DNA of 64,000 bases, from the NCBI RefSeq assembly GCF_000317065.1, contig NC_019701.1, positions 1-64,000 of the forward strand. The letters are read 5' to 3'. Below the pieces are notes generated by a model. It worked only from the letters and a program-made list of their open reading frames with translations, did no database searches and was not told where the DNA came from. The stretch is from Pseudanabaena sp. PCC 7367. Lineage in GTDB: Bacteria; Cyanobacteriota; Cyanobacteriia; Pseudanabaenales; Pseudanabaenaceae. Positions 19,445 to 28,171 of the stretch are shown piece by piece; position 1 is the stretch's first letter, and every line of letters begins with the position of its first letter. The position numbers were made by a program, and so were the translations under genes.

Positions 19445-20908
19445 ATGGCAAAGGGAAGTAAAGAAACTGTTATTTTAATCTCCACCCTAGCGATCTCAAT
19501 GGCGGTGATTGGGGCTGGCTTTTTGCTGTTACGACAAAATCAGGGTAGTGAAAATCCAGTTGCTCTAACTACTAACGATCGCCCAAATAATTCAGGTAAT
19601 TCATCACCCAATGTGGCGATCGAAGAACGCATTAGCACCGGTGAACAGGTTCTATTTACCGATACTGTCACTGCTGAAAAACAATCTGGTGTCATTTCGA
19701 TTGCGACTGGAAATTACGAAAATGCGATCGATATATTGCAGGCTAGCCTGAATAAAAACCGCAATGATCCCGAAGCGCTAGTCTATCTCAATAATGCCAG
19801 AGCCAAGCAGTCGGGGAATGTTTTAAAAATTGCCGCTTCTTTACCAATTAGTTCTAGCTCAGATGCGGCCAAAGAGATCTTAAGGGGGATTGCCCATGCT
19901 CAAAACCAAGTTAATCAAACCGGTGGCATTAATGGAGCCCTCTTGGAAGTGGCGATCGCTGATGATCAAAATGAAGCCCAAACAGCGCAAGAAGTAGCCG
20001 CCGCATTGGCTCAAGATCCGCAAGTTTTGGCCGTGGTGGGTAGCTTTGGCAGTGGCACTACGATCGCCGCAGCCGAGGTATATCAAGCGGCCGGACTAGT
20101 ACAAATTTCCCCCACCAGTACCTCTACCACCCTATCCACGGCGGGTAATTATATTTTTAGAACGGTGCCAAGCGATCTATTTGCCGCCAATGCCCTCGCC
20201 AAGTATGCGATCGAGGATTGGCAAGTGACTAAAGCGGCTGTTTTCTACAACTCTGAGAGTAATTATAGTAAATCACTGAAGGATGGATTTACTGGTGCGT
20301 TTGTAGGGGATGGCGGCGAAGTAGTCTGGGAAGTTGATCTTGCCGCTGCTGATTTTAATGCCGCTGCTGCCCTGAATCAAGCACGAGATAGGGGAGCGCA
20401 AACAATCATGCTCGCTGCCAACTCAGCTACTCTGTCCCAAGCTTTTGAGGTGATTGCGATCAATAGCCAAAACTTGCTGTTGCTGGGAGGGGACAGCCTC
20501 TATCGGCGCAATACGCTGGCAACTGGTGGTCAAAACGCGGTAGGAATGATTTTGGCAGTGCCCTGGCACATTTTGGGCAACCCCAACTCAAAATTTCCAA
20601 GTGAGGCGGCTCAGCTTTGGGGTGGAGATGTAAACTGGCGTACGGCAATGGCCTATGATGCCACCGAGGCGATCGTGACTGCCCTGAGACAATCCCCCAC
20701 CAGGGACGGAGTTCAACAAGCATTGGCCAGCACTAATTTTGCAGCAACTGGAGCTGATGCAGAAATTTACTTCCAACCTTCCGGCGATCGCAACCGTGCC
20801 CCAATTTTAGTGCGGGTGGTCAAAGCCCCAGCCGATAATCCTAGAGGGCGATCGGGGACTGGTTATGATTTCGTTCCCCTGGAAGCAGGATTAGAAGGGT
20901 TAGAATAG
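19445..20908 (+). CDS. Membrane-anchored periplasmic binding protein, copy 2
   Basis: A 487-residue tandem paralogue of the preceding gene, only 32 bases downstream, with the same order: MAKGSKET plus hydrophobic anchor, TPR-like unit (GNYENAIDILQASL) and LivJ-type binding domain. Long blocks are nearly identical between copies (NDPEALVYLNNARAKQSGN, KEILRGIAHAQ, WGGDVNWRTAMAYDAT, YFQPSGDR). Divergence is concentrated in the N-terminal linker and around residues 260-330, consistent with gene duplication followed by change in ligand or partner. Probably co-transcribed with copy 1. Confidence 0.82.
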   Translation: MAKGSKETVILISTLAISMAVIGAGFLLLRQNQGSENPVALTTNDRPNNSGNSSPNVAIEERISTGEQVLFTDTVTAEKQSGVISIATGNYENAIDILQASLNKNRNDPEALVYLNNARAKQSGNVLKIAASLPISSSSDAAKEILRGIAHAQNQVNQTGGINGALLEVAIADDQNEAQTAQEVAAALAQDPQVLAVVGSFGSGTTIAAAEVYQAAGLVQISPTSTSTTLSTAGNYIFRTVPSDLFAANALAKYAIEDWQVTKAAVFYNSESNYSKSLKDGFTGAFVGDGGEVVWEVDLAAADFNAAAALNQARDRGAQTIMLAANSATLSQAFEVIAINSQNLLLLGGDSLYRRNTLATGGQNAVGMILAVPWHILGNPNSKFPSEAAQLWGGDVNWRTAMAYDATEAIVTALRQSPTRDGVQQALASTNFAATGADAEIYFQPSGDRNRAPILVRVVKAPADNPRGRSGTGYDFVPLEAGLEGLE

Positions 20909-20986
20909 ATCGCTAAGCAGAATTAGAGCGTTAAGCAGAATCATTCTAGGCCATTTACCGATCACAAACCCTAGCACGAAATAATA

Positions 20987-22111
20987 ATGACCAATCTTCA
21001 AGCTAAAACCCAAACTTCACCAGCCCAAGCACCGATCGACATGCCCAAGCGCGGTATGCCCGTCACGATCATCACCGGATTTTTGGGCAGCGGCAAAACT
21101 ACGTTACTCAACCACATCCTGGAAAACCAGAAAGATCTCAAAGTTGCGGTATTAGTAAACGAGTTTGGCGACATCAATATCGACAGTCAATTGCTAGTTT
21201 CAGTCGATGAAAATATGATGGAACTGACCAATGGTTGTATTTGTTGCACGATCAATGACGGCCTGATTGATGCGGTATATGGTGTGCTGGAGCGCAGTGA
21301 CCAGATTGATTATATGGTGGTTGAAACTACCGGGGTAGCCGACCCACTACCGATCGCCCTGACTTTTTTGGGTACTGAGTTGCAGCATCTCACCCGGCTG
21401 GATTCGATCTTGACTGTGATCGATGCTGAATCCTTTAGTCCAGAGCATTATGACAGTGATGCCGCCTTCAAGCAGATCATGTATGGCGATATTATTGTGC
21501 TCAACAAAACCGATCTAGTCGGCGAAGCCGAGCTTAAGGATATTGAGAATTATATTGAAGAACTAAAGCCCAAATCGAGGGTATTGCGATCGCAGCGTGG
21601 AGCTGTGCCATTGCCGTTGGTGTTGGATGTGGATGTCAATGATGCTGATTTTATTCAGCAGGCTAGTGGAGAGGATGAACACAGTCATAGTGATCATGAT
21701 CACCATCACGAAAATCATGAGCATAGCCACGATCACCATGAGCATGAGACCCATCATCACCACGAAGATCATGATCATGCGCACGATCACCACCATGAAC
21801 ACCATCATCATCACTCCGACCACCTAGCCAATGATGGGTTTGTGGCAATCAGCTTTCAACGCGATCGTGCCTTTGACATCGACAAATTCCAGAATTTCCT
21901 GGATAAACAACTGCCTGTTGATGTGTTCCGTGCCAAAGGGGTACTGTGGTTCAGCGGCATGGACAATCGCTATGTGTTCCAACTCAGCGGCAAGCGCTAT
22001 GAACTCAAGAACGATCACCGCGAGCTACCCCCTTTCAATCAACTAGTTTTGATCGGTCGCAACCTTGATCAAGCAGAAATCGAACAAAACCTGGAAGCAT
22101 GTTTGGTATAG
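20987..22111 (+). CDS. CobW/COG0523 GTPase with histidine-rich metal-binding loop
   Basis: A 374-residue G3E-family GTPase of the type that delivers metal (most often zinc) to target enzymes. It shows Walker A GFLGSGKT (31-38), the hallmark CxCC metal site NGCICCTIND (C84, C86, C87), the VVETTGVADP switch region and the NKTD specificity motif. Between the GTPase and the C-terminal CobW domain lies a striking loop (about 228-282) with 28 histidines in about 50 residues, mixed with Asp and Glu, likely a metal store. Gene order gives no partner. I see no clear Zur box upstream. Confidence 0.92.
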   Translation: MTNLQAKTQTSPAQAPIDMPKRGMPVTIITGFLGSGKTTLLNHILENQKDLKVAVLVNEFGDINIDSQLLVSVDENMMELTNGCICCTINDGLIDAVYGVLERSDQIDYMVVETTGVADPLPIALTFLGTELQHLTRLDSILTVIDAESFSPEHYDSDAAFKQIMYGDIIVLNKTDLVGEAELKDIENYIEELKPKSRVLRSQRGAVPLPLVLDVDVNDADFIQQASGEDEHSHSDHDHHHENHEHSHDHHEHETHHHHEDHDHAHDHHHEHHHHHSDHLANDGFVAISFQRDRAFDIDKFQNFLDKQLPVDVFRAKGVLWFSGMDNRYVFQLSGKRYELKNDHRELPPFNQLVLIGRNLDQAEIEQNLEACLV

Positions 22112-22471
22112 GTTGTAATTAATTAATCACTAGGCATCAAGTTTATTTGAAAGCATAATTGGGGCTTTGGATTATTCCTAACCTGACATTGGATTGTAAT
22201 AACAAATTTTACATACATTAATAATCGCTACCCAGTAGCATAATTGCGATATTCGCCGCCTGAGCCATTCTTATTGGCCGATCGGGCGGTTTTGTCGTTA
22301 GAGCACATATTAAGAATCATTGATAAGCTTCTACTCCCCCGATCGGGTTAGGCTAAGATGCTTATTAGTAGCAAGCAGAATATGTTGGTGTGTAGAGTCG
22401 GTAACTATAATAATTTGGCATATTTGGCTTGCAGAGATTAAACCATAAGCTACGACAGATTCTTAGATGCC
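22112..22471. other. Intergenic region after the CobW gene
   Basis: About 360 bases with no ORF. It contains the hairpin listed at 22256-22293. The remainder is AT-rich and presumably holds the promoter of the gene at 22472. Confidence 0.4.
22256..22293 (+). terminator. Candidate terminator after the CobW gene
   Basis: CCGCC (22256-22260) pairs with GGCGG (22285-22289). An inner GCC/GGC pair extends the stem, and TTTT follows. It is about 145 bases beyond the stop codon, so the call is tentative. Confidence 0.4.
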
Positions 22472-23203
22472 ATGTTAAAAAAACTTAGTTTGTTGGCTTT
22501 CGCCACGGTAGGATCGCTATTCGTTTCAAAGCCTGCTTCAGCTCTTATTATTGGGTTCGGTGGTATGGCTGCGCCTCTTCCGCCCGGTGTTACCTCAGTT
22601 GATCCTGTTACACCAACCCCTGTCCTGCCACCATTTGGTGCTACAACATTTGCTTTTAATGAGTCGCAACAGGTCACGATCGCTCCTCCGGCAATGCCAA
22701 TCTTTGCTGAAGTAGCAACAGCATTGCTGCCAGCCGGGCCATCTGGGCCACTCAACAAAGATACTTTTTTCCCAGGTCCTCTACCCTTCGGAACTTATAA
22801 TAGTCATTTTCTCCATTTCGATCCTGGCGGTCCTGTGGGCATAATTTCAGCAGGCAGTGTAACTTTTGCGGAACCGATCGCTGGCGTAATTTTCTTCTCA
22901 ACTACTTTGGCTGGTTCAGATGCTTTAGCTGCACCTCCGGTAGTTGCTTACCCACCACTTCCTTTTCCCAGGGGTACCGAAGAAGGGCCATCCCCAGACC
23001 CTGACTCTGTTGCGATTTCAGCCGATCGGCTTACCCTGAGTTTTTCGTTGATAAGTGAAACCCCTGGAGACTTTGATCAGATTCGCGTAATTACAGTGCC
23101 ATTTGAGTTTGAGGCTACCGCTGGATTAGCATTACTTGGGCTTTATGGAGCCTGGGAATTTACCAAGCGCAAACGTAAATCAGCACTTAGGCCAGCCAAA
23201 TAA
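22472..23203 (+). CDS. Exported protein with PEP-CTERM-like (PFEF) sorting signal
   Basis: A 243-residue protein with a signal peptide (about 1-25, MLKKLSLLAFATVG to PASALI) and a Pro/Gly/Ala-rich middle without recognised domain. Its C-terminus is tripartite: PFEFEATAG, a hydrophobic stretch LALLGLYGAWEF, and a basic cluster KRKRK. This is the layout of exosortase-processed PEP-CTERM proteins, in the PFE variant seen in cyanobacteria. Such proteins are exported, cleaved and anchored or released at the surface. No exosortase gene is in the window. Function is otherwise unknown. Confidence 0.7.
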   Translation: MLKKLSLLAFATVGSLFVSKPASALIIGFGGMAAPLPPGVTSVDPVTPTPVLPPFGATTFAFNESQQVTIAPPAMPIFAEVATALLPAGPSGPLNKDTFFPGPLPFGTYNSHFLHFDPGGPVGIISAGSVTFAEPIAGVIFFSTTLAGSDALAAPPVVAYPPLPFPRGTEEGPSPDPDSVAISADRLTLSFSLISETPGDFDQIRVITVPFEFEATAGLALLGLYGAWEFTKRKRKSALRPAK

Positions 23204-23236
23204 TTTTGCAGAGTCAACTATTTCTTTTCAGTAACA

Positions 23237-23266
23237 AAAGGCGGGGTAAACCACTATCCTGCTTTT
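23237..23266 (+). terminator. Candidate terminator after the PFEF protein
   Basis: AAAGGCGGG (23237-23245) pairs with CCTGCTTTT (23258-23266), with two G-T wobbles over a 12-base loop, and ends in a T tract. Confidence 0.45.
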
Positions 23267-23432
23267 AAGCTTTTAGTTATTATGCCTAGACTGGGAACCA
23301 AATCATCTATAGCTACGGGTTAACAAAAAAAACATCGTGGTTGCTGCTCCGATCGATCTAATCGAGTAGATGCTTGGTTCATGCTGAATAGGAAAGACAA
23401 AACAAAGCAACGGACGAAACCCATCCAGATAA

Positions 23433-23999
23433 CTAAAAATTAGAATTATTACATTCCAACGTTGCCCGCGTACTATTCTTAGTAAACGGATGCGCGCCAG
23501 TGGCGATCGAGCATAGATAAACCCTCACCCGCTGATCGAGGTTTTTGACCCGTGAAAAATCAGCATTATCGATCGATCTAAGTGGCTCGATTTGGGTGCC
23601 GCGCAGGTTGGTGCCGCGCAGGTTTGCCCCCTGTAAATTCGCGCCGCGCAAGTCGGCATCGATCAAATTCGCACTACTCAGGTTGGTGACATCCATTCTG
23701 GCATCCATAAACGAAGCGCCAGTGAGGTTTGTCCAGCTCATATTTGCCCAACTCAAATTAGCGCGATTGAAATTAGAATTTTTGAGGCTAGCTCCCCGCA
23801 AATTTGTATCAGCTAAATTCGCCCCCTGCAAATCCGACGCAATAATATAAGCGCCACTGAGATCGCAACCGTGTAGATCTGCCCCTTTGAGGTTAATGCC
23901 ATTGAGCTTAGCCCGGTGCAAATTTGCCTCGCACAGAACCAGGCCAGCGAAATCGCGTTGCCCCTGCTCGTAGGATATTAGTAGCTCCTGTGCGTTCAA
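23433..23999 (-). CDS. Pentapeptide-repeat protein
   Basis: A 188-residue protein made almost entirely of A(D/N)LXX pentapeptides (about residues 18-150; more than 20 units such as ADLHG, ANLAD, ANLRG). These fold as a right-handed quadrilateral beta-helix. There is no signal peptide, so it is likely cytoplasmic. A non-repeat tail ending ATLECNNSNF follows. Cyanobacteria have many such proteins, mostly of unknown role. Nothing in the context suggests a gyrase-protection role. Confidence 0.88.
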   Translation of the reverse strand: MNAQELLISYEQGQRDFAGLVLCEANLHRAKLNGINLKGADLHGCDLSGAYIIASDLQGANLADTNLRGASLKNSNFNRANLSWANMSWTNLTGASFMDARMDVTNLSSANLIDADLRGANLQGANLRGTNLRGTQIEPLRSIDNADFSRVKNLDQRVRVYLCSIATGAHPFTKNSTRATLECNNSNF

Positions 24000-24580
24000 T
24001 TACTTACCTCTAGCTCAACTTGCGCTGTTAATTGTAGATGTTTTTGGCGACAATTAATGAATTAATGATGCTTATCCTTACATAACTTCAATCAGTAATT
24101 CGATCGCTTTGCATGGGTGATGCGCTCAATCTATGCTCAACTAATATTTTGGCCTGTTAATTATTCTCTAATTCCTTAGTTTCGAGTTGACCGGGTTGAT
24201 TGCTGAGATTTTTTTAACTGGAATAGAACTGTTATACAGATCGATCGCCCCGTTGCTCACAATAAGTTAATCACAATAATATGTGCTTGTTATAGCTACT
24301 GGCTCACAATCCAACTCAATTAACCGCTATCATAATTTGAAGATTAATAATCTAGCCCAAAATCCAGGATTAGCTTAATTAGCTTGCTGGTCAATCGCTA
24401 AATCGGCACAAAACCACATAGCAAAGACTAATGCTATGGCGATCGCTCAAAGCTCAAAATCCCAACCAGCTATAGCATCGCCGCTCCCCTAGATTACTTA
24501 GATATGTTATCAGCTAATAGTTATCACCAAAACCTAGAATTATCAAGGATTCTAGCATTATCACGGATTAAAGATAGAGC
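24000..24580. other. Divergent spacer between pentapeptide gene and rodA
   Basis: About 580 AT-rich bases with one HIP1 palindrome (near 24,439). No ORF, RNA gene or strong promoter is recognisable by eye. Confidence 0.45.
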
Positions 24581-25840
24581 ATGTTTGCCATAAATTTACG
24601 CTTTTGGGGGCGCGACCAGATCAAGCGCGAATGGCGTGATGCCGACGTACTGATTTTATTACTGCCTGCCCTGCTTGCAATCTTAGGTGGCTTGGCGATC
24701 CGCAGCACTGAGTCGCGCGACATTTCAGCGGATTGGTGGTGGCAACATTGGGTTGCCGGCGGCCTGGGTTTGGTGCTGGCGATCGTGATTGCCCGTTGGT
24801 CCTACGATCGGCTCTTGCAAATTCATTGGCTCACCTATGCGATCACCAATATTTCTCTGCTAATCGTTAAGTTTGCTGGCAATACCGTAAATGGATCGCA
24901 GCGCTGGTTATCGATTGGTGGCGTGAATATTCAACCATCTGAGTTCGCCAAACTGGGTTTAATTATTACCCTGGCGGCAGTTTTGCATCAACGCCCGATC
25001 AAACATCCCCTGGATATGCTGAAAGTTTTGCCAGTAGTATCCTTACCTTGGTTTTTGATCTTCATTCAGCCAGATTTAGGTACTGCCCTGGTATTTGTGG
25101 TAATTACGCTGGGGATGCTCTATTGGGCTGGAGCCAAGCTAGGCTGGTTGATCCTGTTGGGATCACCCTTAATTTCGGCGATCATTTTTAATTTCCATGT
25201 GCCAATTTGGCTCGGTTGGGTAGCCTTTACTGGCGTACTGGCCTGGACTACTCTGCCCTGGTTTCGGATGATCTCTACGGTGGTGGCGGTGGTAGTTAAT
25301 TTGGTGGCAGTGGAGATTGGCAACTTACTCTGGTCATTTTTGGCTGACTATCAAAAAGATCGGTTGGTACTTTTTCTGGATCCTTCCAAAGAACCCCTTG
25401 GTGGCGGTTATCACCTGATTCAATCGCGGATTGCGATCGGCGCTGGGAAGCTTTGGGGCAAAGGGATCATGCAGGGCACGCAAACTAAGCTGGATTTTAT
25501 CCCAGAGCAACATACCGACTTTATCTTTTCCGCCATTGGCGAAGAGTTGGGGTTTATTGGTTGTGCATTCGTGCTGGTGGTGTTTATGGCGATCTGCTGG
25601 CGGCTGCTGGTGATCGCGCTCAAATCCAGGGATGATTTTGGCTCGCTAATTGCGATCGGTTTTTTCTCATTAATTTTGTTCCAGGCGATGGTCAATATCG
25701 GCATGACGATCGGCTTAGCGCCCGTGACAGGCATTCCGCTGCCCTGGATTTCCTATGGGCGATCGGCAATGATTGCTAATTTTATTGCCCTGGGGCTGGT
25801 TGAATCGGTCATGCTACATCGGCGCACAATCAAGTTTTGA
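24581..25840 (+). CDS. rodA: Rod-shape SEDS glycosyltransferase RodA
   Basis: A 419-residue SEDS-family peptidoglycan polymerase that works with a class B PBP in the elongasome at the inner membrane. It has about ten predicted membrane helices and family motifs NGSQRWLSIGGVNIQPSEFAK, FIQPDLGTALVF, KDRLVLFLDP, GIMQGTQTKLDFIPEQHTDFIF, and the C-terminal GIPLPWISYG. The PEQHTDFIF form and the context favour RodA over FtsW. It is monocistronic; no mre or pbp gene is nearby. Confidence 0.93.
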   Translation: MFAINLRFWGRDQIKREWRDADVLILLLPALLAILGGLAIRSTESRDISADWWWQHWVAGGLGLVLAIVIARWSYDRLLQIHWLTYAITNISLLIVKFAGNTVNGSQRWLSIGGVNIQPSEFAKLGLIITLAAVLHQRPIKHPLDMLKVLPVVSLPWFLIFIQPDLGTALVFVVITLGMLYWAGAKLGWLILLGSPLISAIIFNFHVPIWLGWVAFTGVLAWTTLPWFRMISTVVAVVVNLVAVEIGNLLWSFLADYQKDRLVLFLDPSKEPLGGGYHLIQSRIAIGAGKLWGKGIMQGTQTKLDFIPEQHTDFIFSAIGEELGFIGCAFVLVVFMAICWRLLVIALKSRDDFGSLIAIGFFSLILFQAMVNIGMTIGLAPVTGIPLPWISYGRSAMIANFIALGLVESVMLHRRTIKF

Positions 25841-26063
25841 TAAGTCTTAAGCAAGTATTAATAGGCTTTAAATCAGACCATGAGCTTGTTATGGTTATTA
25901 AGCCTGATCAATCCAGTTTTTGCTAATCTTGTCTTTACCTCCTCGATCAAATAGTCCCCATTTTGGTATGTTGAGAGATGGATTAACTTAGGCTACAGGC
26001 TAGCTAGGCAAGATGCTTAGCCTGAACCCAGTCCTAGGCATGTGAATTTGTGGATATAAAATT

Positions 26064-26606
26064 ATGAGCCAGCCAAGTGATGAGTTTCAAAATAAAGTAG
26101 CCCCCGATGCCATATCGCTGGGGTTGAGGGATGTGATGGCTCGCTTAATTTCTGTGCAGTTCCGTGATGAGTTGGTGAGTGAGGTTACTGAAAATCTGAG
26201 GACGCAACTAAACACCGATCGGGTCGCTCTTTACTATTTCTATACCCGCTGGAAAGGCCAGGTTACCTATGAGGCGATCGTCAATGATCGTTTTTCAATT
26301 CTGGGCGAGACTGGCGCAGATGATTGCTTTAACCAGGAATATGCTCAGCTCTATTTGGAAGGCAGATGCAAGGCGATCTCCGACATTGAATCTGAGCCGA
26401 TTGATGATTGCCACCGTGATTTTTTACGCAGCATTGATGTCCGCGCTAATCTGGTAGTGCCAGTGCTGGTCAATGATAATTTGTGGGGATTATTGGCAGC
26501 GCACCATTGCCGATCGCCCCGATTGTGGACGGAGGCAGACATTGAGGCGATGCAAACTGCGGCTAAGTTACTGGCTAATTCCGAAGCGATCTACCCTGAC
26601 GATTAG
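26064..26606 (+). CDS. Stand-alone DXCF-type cyanobacteriochrome GAF domain
   Basis: A 180-residue protein that is essentially one GAF domain (about 18-172). It carries both cysteine signatures of a dual-cysteine cyanobacteriochrome: DXCF as DDCF (86-89, Cys88) and the canonical bilin-linking Cys-His as DDCHRDFL (Cys116-His117). The conserved RANLVVPVLVNDNLWGLLAAHH and SPRLW strands follow. DXCF proteins bind phycocyanobilin or phycoviolobilin and usually switch between violet/blue and green/teal light. No kinase, GGDEF, EAL or methyl-accepting domain is attached or adjacent, so output must be through a partner. There is no clear Shine-Dalgarno. Photochemistry is inferred from motifs. Confidence 0.85.
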   Translation: MSQPSDEFQNKVAPDAISLGLRDVMARLISVQFRDELVSEVTENLRTQLNTDRVALYYFYTRWKGQVTYEAIVNDRFSILGETGADDCFNQEYAQLYLEGRCKAISDIESEPIDDCHRDFLRSIDVRANLVVPVLVNDNLWGLLAAHHCRSPRLWTEADIEAMQTAAKLLANSEAIYPDD

Positions 26607-27024
26607 ATTGCATTTGGGATCTATCTGTCTTTAGTTTTAAGGATGCTTATATTGTTAGCAGGAGCGATCGCCAATCTGAGCAAAGCAACCTAATTTTTGT
26701 TAATACTGCTTCAAGTGATGATTGGGAAAGAACGATATAGGTATTTAGTAATTGCATCTAAGCGATTATTACAATTACCAATCAGGCTATTAACGCTGGT
26801 CTAGATCAAAACAATCAACAACCCTTAAATAGTATCTATAGATATTTAGATATCTGCTGATAGTGTATTTATATGAATTAGCTTTTGGGAAAACCCTATA
26901 TCTAGTGTATTCCCCTAGCAATTCTAGCGATCGGGGGCTATAATAGCTCACATCATTCAGCGATCCGGTGTGGTTAGTTAGCTGTTCTTTAAATCCATTA
27001 GACACACATTAGGCAGATAGGGTT
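26607..27024. other. Spacer upstream of the corrinoid adenosyltransferase gene
   Basis: About 420 AT-rich bases without a credible ORF; the minus-strand frame at 26790-27005 has no protein character. It holds the possible -10 box listed at 26939. No B12 riboswitch core is apparent. Confidence 0.4.
26939..26944 (+). promoter_or_regulatory. Possible -10 box (TATAAT)
   Basis: A perfect TATAAT lies about 80 bases before the start of the corrinoid adenosyltransferase gene. No convincing -35 hexamer is seen 16-18 bases upstream, so confidence is low. Confidence 0.3.
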
Positions 27025-28158
27025 ATGACAGGAATCGGTATTATGACTGCTCAGGTGCGACCAGAGCGGGCAGTAGGGCAAATCCATGTCTATGATGGCA
27101 TGGGCAAAGGCAAGTCTCAGGCAGCCCTGGGCGTGGTGTTGCGATCGCTGGGGTTGGGCATGGCAGCCACCGATCCAAAAGAAACACGCATTTTATTAAT
27201 CCGGTTTTTGAAAGGCCCTGGCCGCGAATATGCAGAAGATGCGGCGATCGCAGCCTTGCAACAGGGTTTCCCCCATCTGATTGACCAGGTACGCACCGGA
27301 CGAGCTGAATATTTTGATGCAGCGCAGGTGACCAAGTTCGATTGCCAGGAAGCCGAACGAGGCTGGGATATTGCGAAGGGGGCAATGGCTTCTGGGTTAT
27401 ATTCAGTGATTGTGCTGGATGAAATCAATCCGGTACTAGATCTAGGGCTATTACCCGTCGATCGGGTGGTGAATGATCTCAAGCGCAAGCCAGCCCACTT
27501 GGAAGTGATCGCCACTGGACGGGGAGCGCCAAAGGAATTGATCGAAGTTGCTAACTTGCATTCAGAAATGCGCCCCCAGGAGCATGTTCATGCCGATGAA
27601 TATGGCATTTCTGGGATTGAAATTTATACTGGTGCAGGCAAGGGTAAAAGCACCTCAGCATTGGGGCGATCGCTCAAGGCGATTGGGACTGGGATCAGCC
27701 GCGATCAATCCCATCGGGTTTTGATTATGCAATGGCTCAAGGGTGGTTCTGGCTATACGGAAGATGCGGCGATCGCTGCCCTCAGTCGCAGTTATCCCCA
27801 CGTGGTCGATCATCAGCGCTGCGGCCGCGATGCGATCGTCTGGCGGGGTCAACAACAGGAATTAGATTTTATCGAAGCGGAACGGGGCTGGCAAATTGCC
27901 CAGGTGGCGATCGCTTCCGGTTTATACAAAACGATCGTGCTGGATGAACTCAACCCCACCGTCGATCTAGAACTATTGCCCGTTGAGCCGATCTGTCAGG
28001 CATTGCTTAAAAAACCCCGCGATACGGAGGTGATTATTACTGGTCGCTGCATGAATCGCCCCGATTACTTTGACCTGGCCAGCGTACATTCGGAAATGGT
28101 CTGCCATAAGCACTATGCCGAGCATGGGGTTGATCTTAAGCGCGGCGTTGATTTCTAG
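27025..28158 (+). CDS. Tandem-duplicated corrinoid adenosyltransferase-like P-loop protein
   Basis: A 377-residue protein made of two homologous CobA/CobO-type P-loop halves. Each half has a Walker A (GMGKGKS at 25-31; GAGKGKS at 203-209), an EDAAIAAL segment, an AERGW(D/Q)IA helix, a VLDE(I/L)NP Walker-B-like motif, and an ATGR/ITGR plus HSEM ending. CobA/CobO transfers adenosyl from ATP to the cobalt of cob(I)alamin or its precursors. Both nucleotide sites look intact, so the protein may act as an internal pseudo-dimer. An in-frame ATG at 27043 is an alternative start. Double-length versions occur in cyanobacteria; activity on corrinoids is inferred. Confidence 0.8.
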   Translation: MTGIGIMTAQVRPERAVGQIHVYDGMGKGKSQAALGVVLRSLGLGMAATDPKETRILLIRFLKGPGREYAEDAAIAALQQGFPHLIDQVRTGRAEYFDAAQVTKFDCQEAERGWDIAKGAMASGLYSVIVLDEINPVLDLGLLPVDRVVNDLKRKPAHLEVIATGRGAPKELIEVANLHSEMRPQEHVHADEYGISGIEIYTGAGKGKSTSALGRSLKAIGTGISRDQSHRVLIMQWLKGGSGYTEDAAIAALSRSYPHVVDHQRCGRDAIVWRGQQQELDFIEAERGWQIAQVAIASGLYKTIVLDELNPTVDLELLPVEPICQALLKKPRDTEVIITGRCMNRPDYFDLASVHSEMVCHKHYAEHGVDLKRGVDF

Positions 28159-28171
28159 ACTTCCAAAATCG

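Noticed and set aside
21563..21848. Met/Val-rich and Asp/His-rich frames antisense to the CobW gene
   Set aside because: They are shadows of the histidine-codon run (CAT/CAC) of the real gene.
26607..27024. Cobalamin riboswitch before the adenosyltransferase gene
   Set aside because: The B12-box core (GCCACTG-type) is not seen in this spacer.
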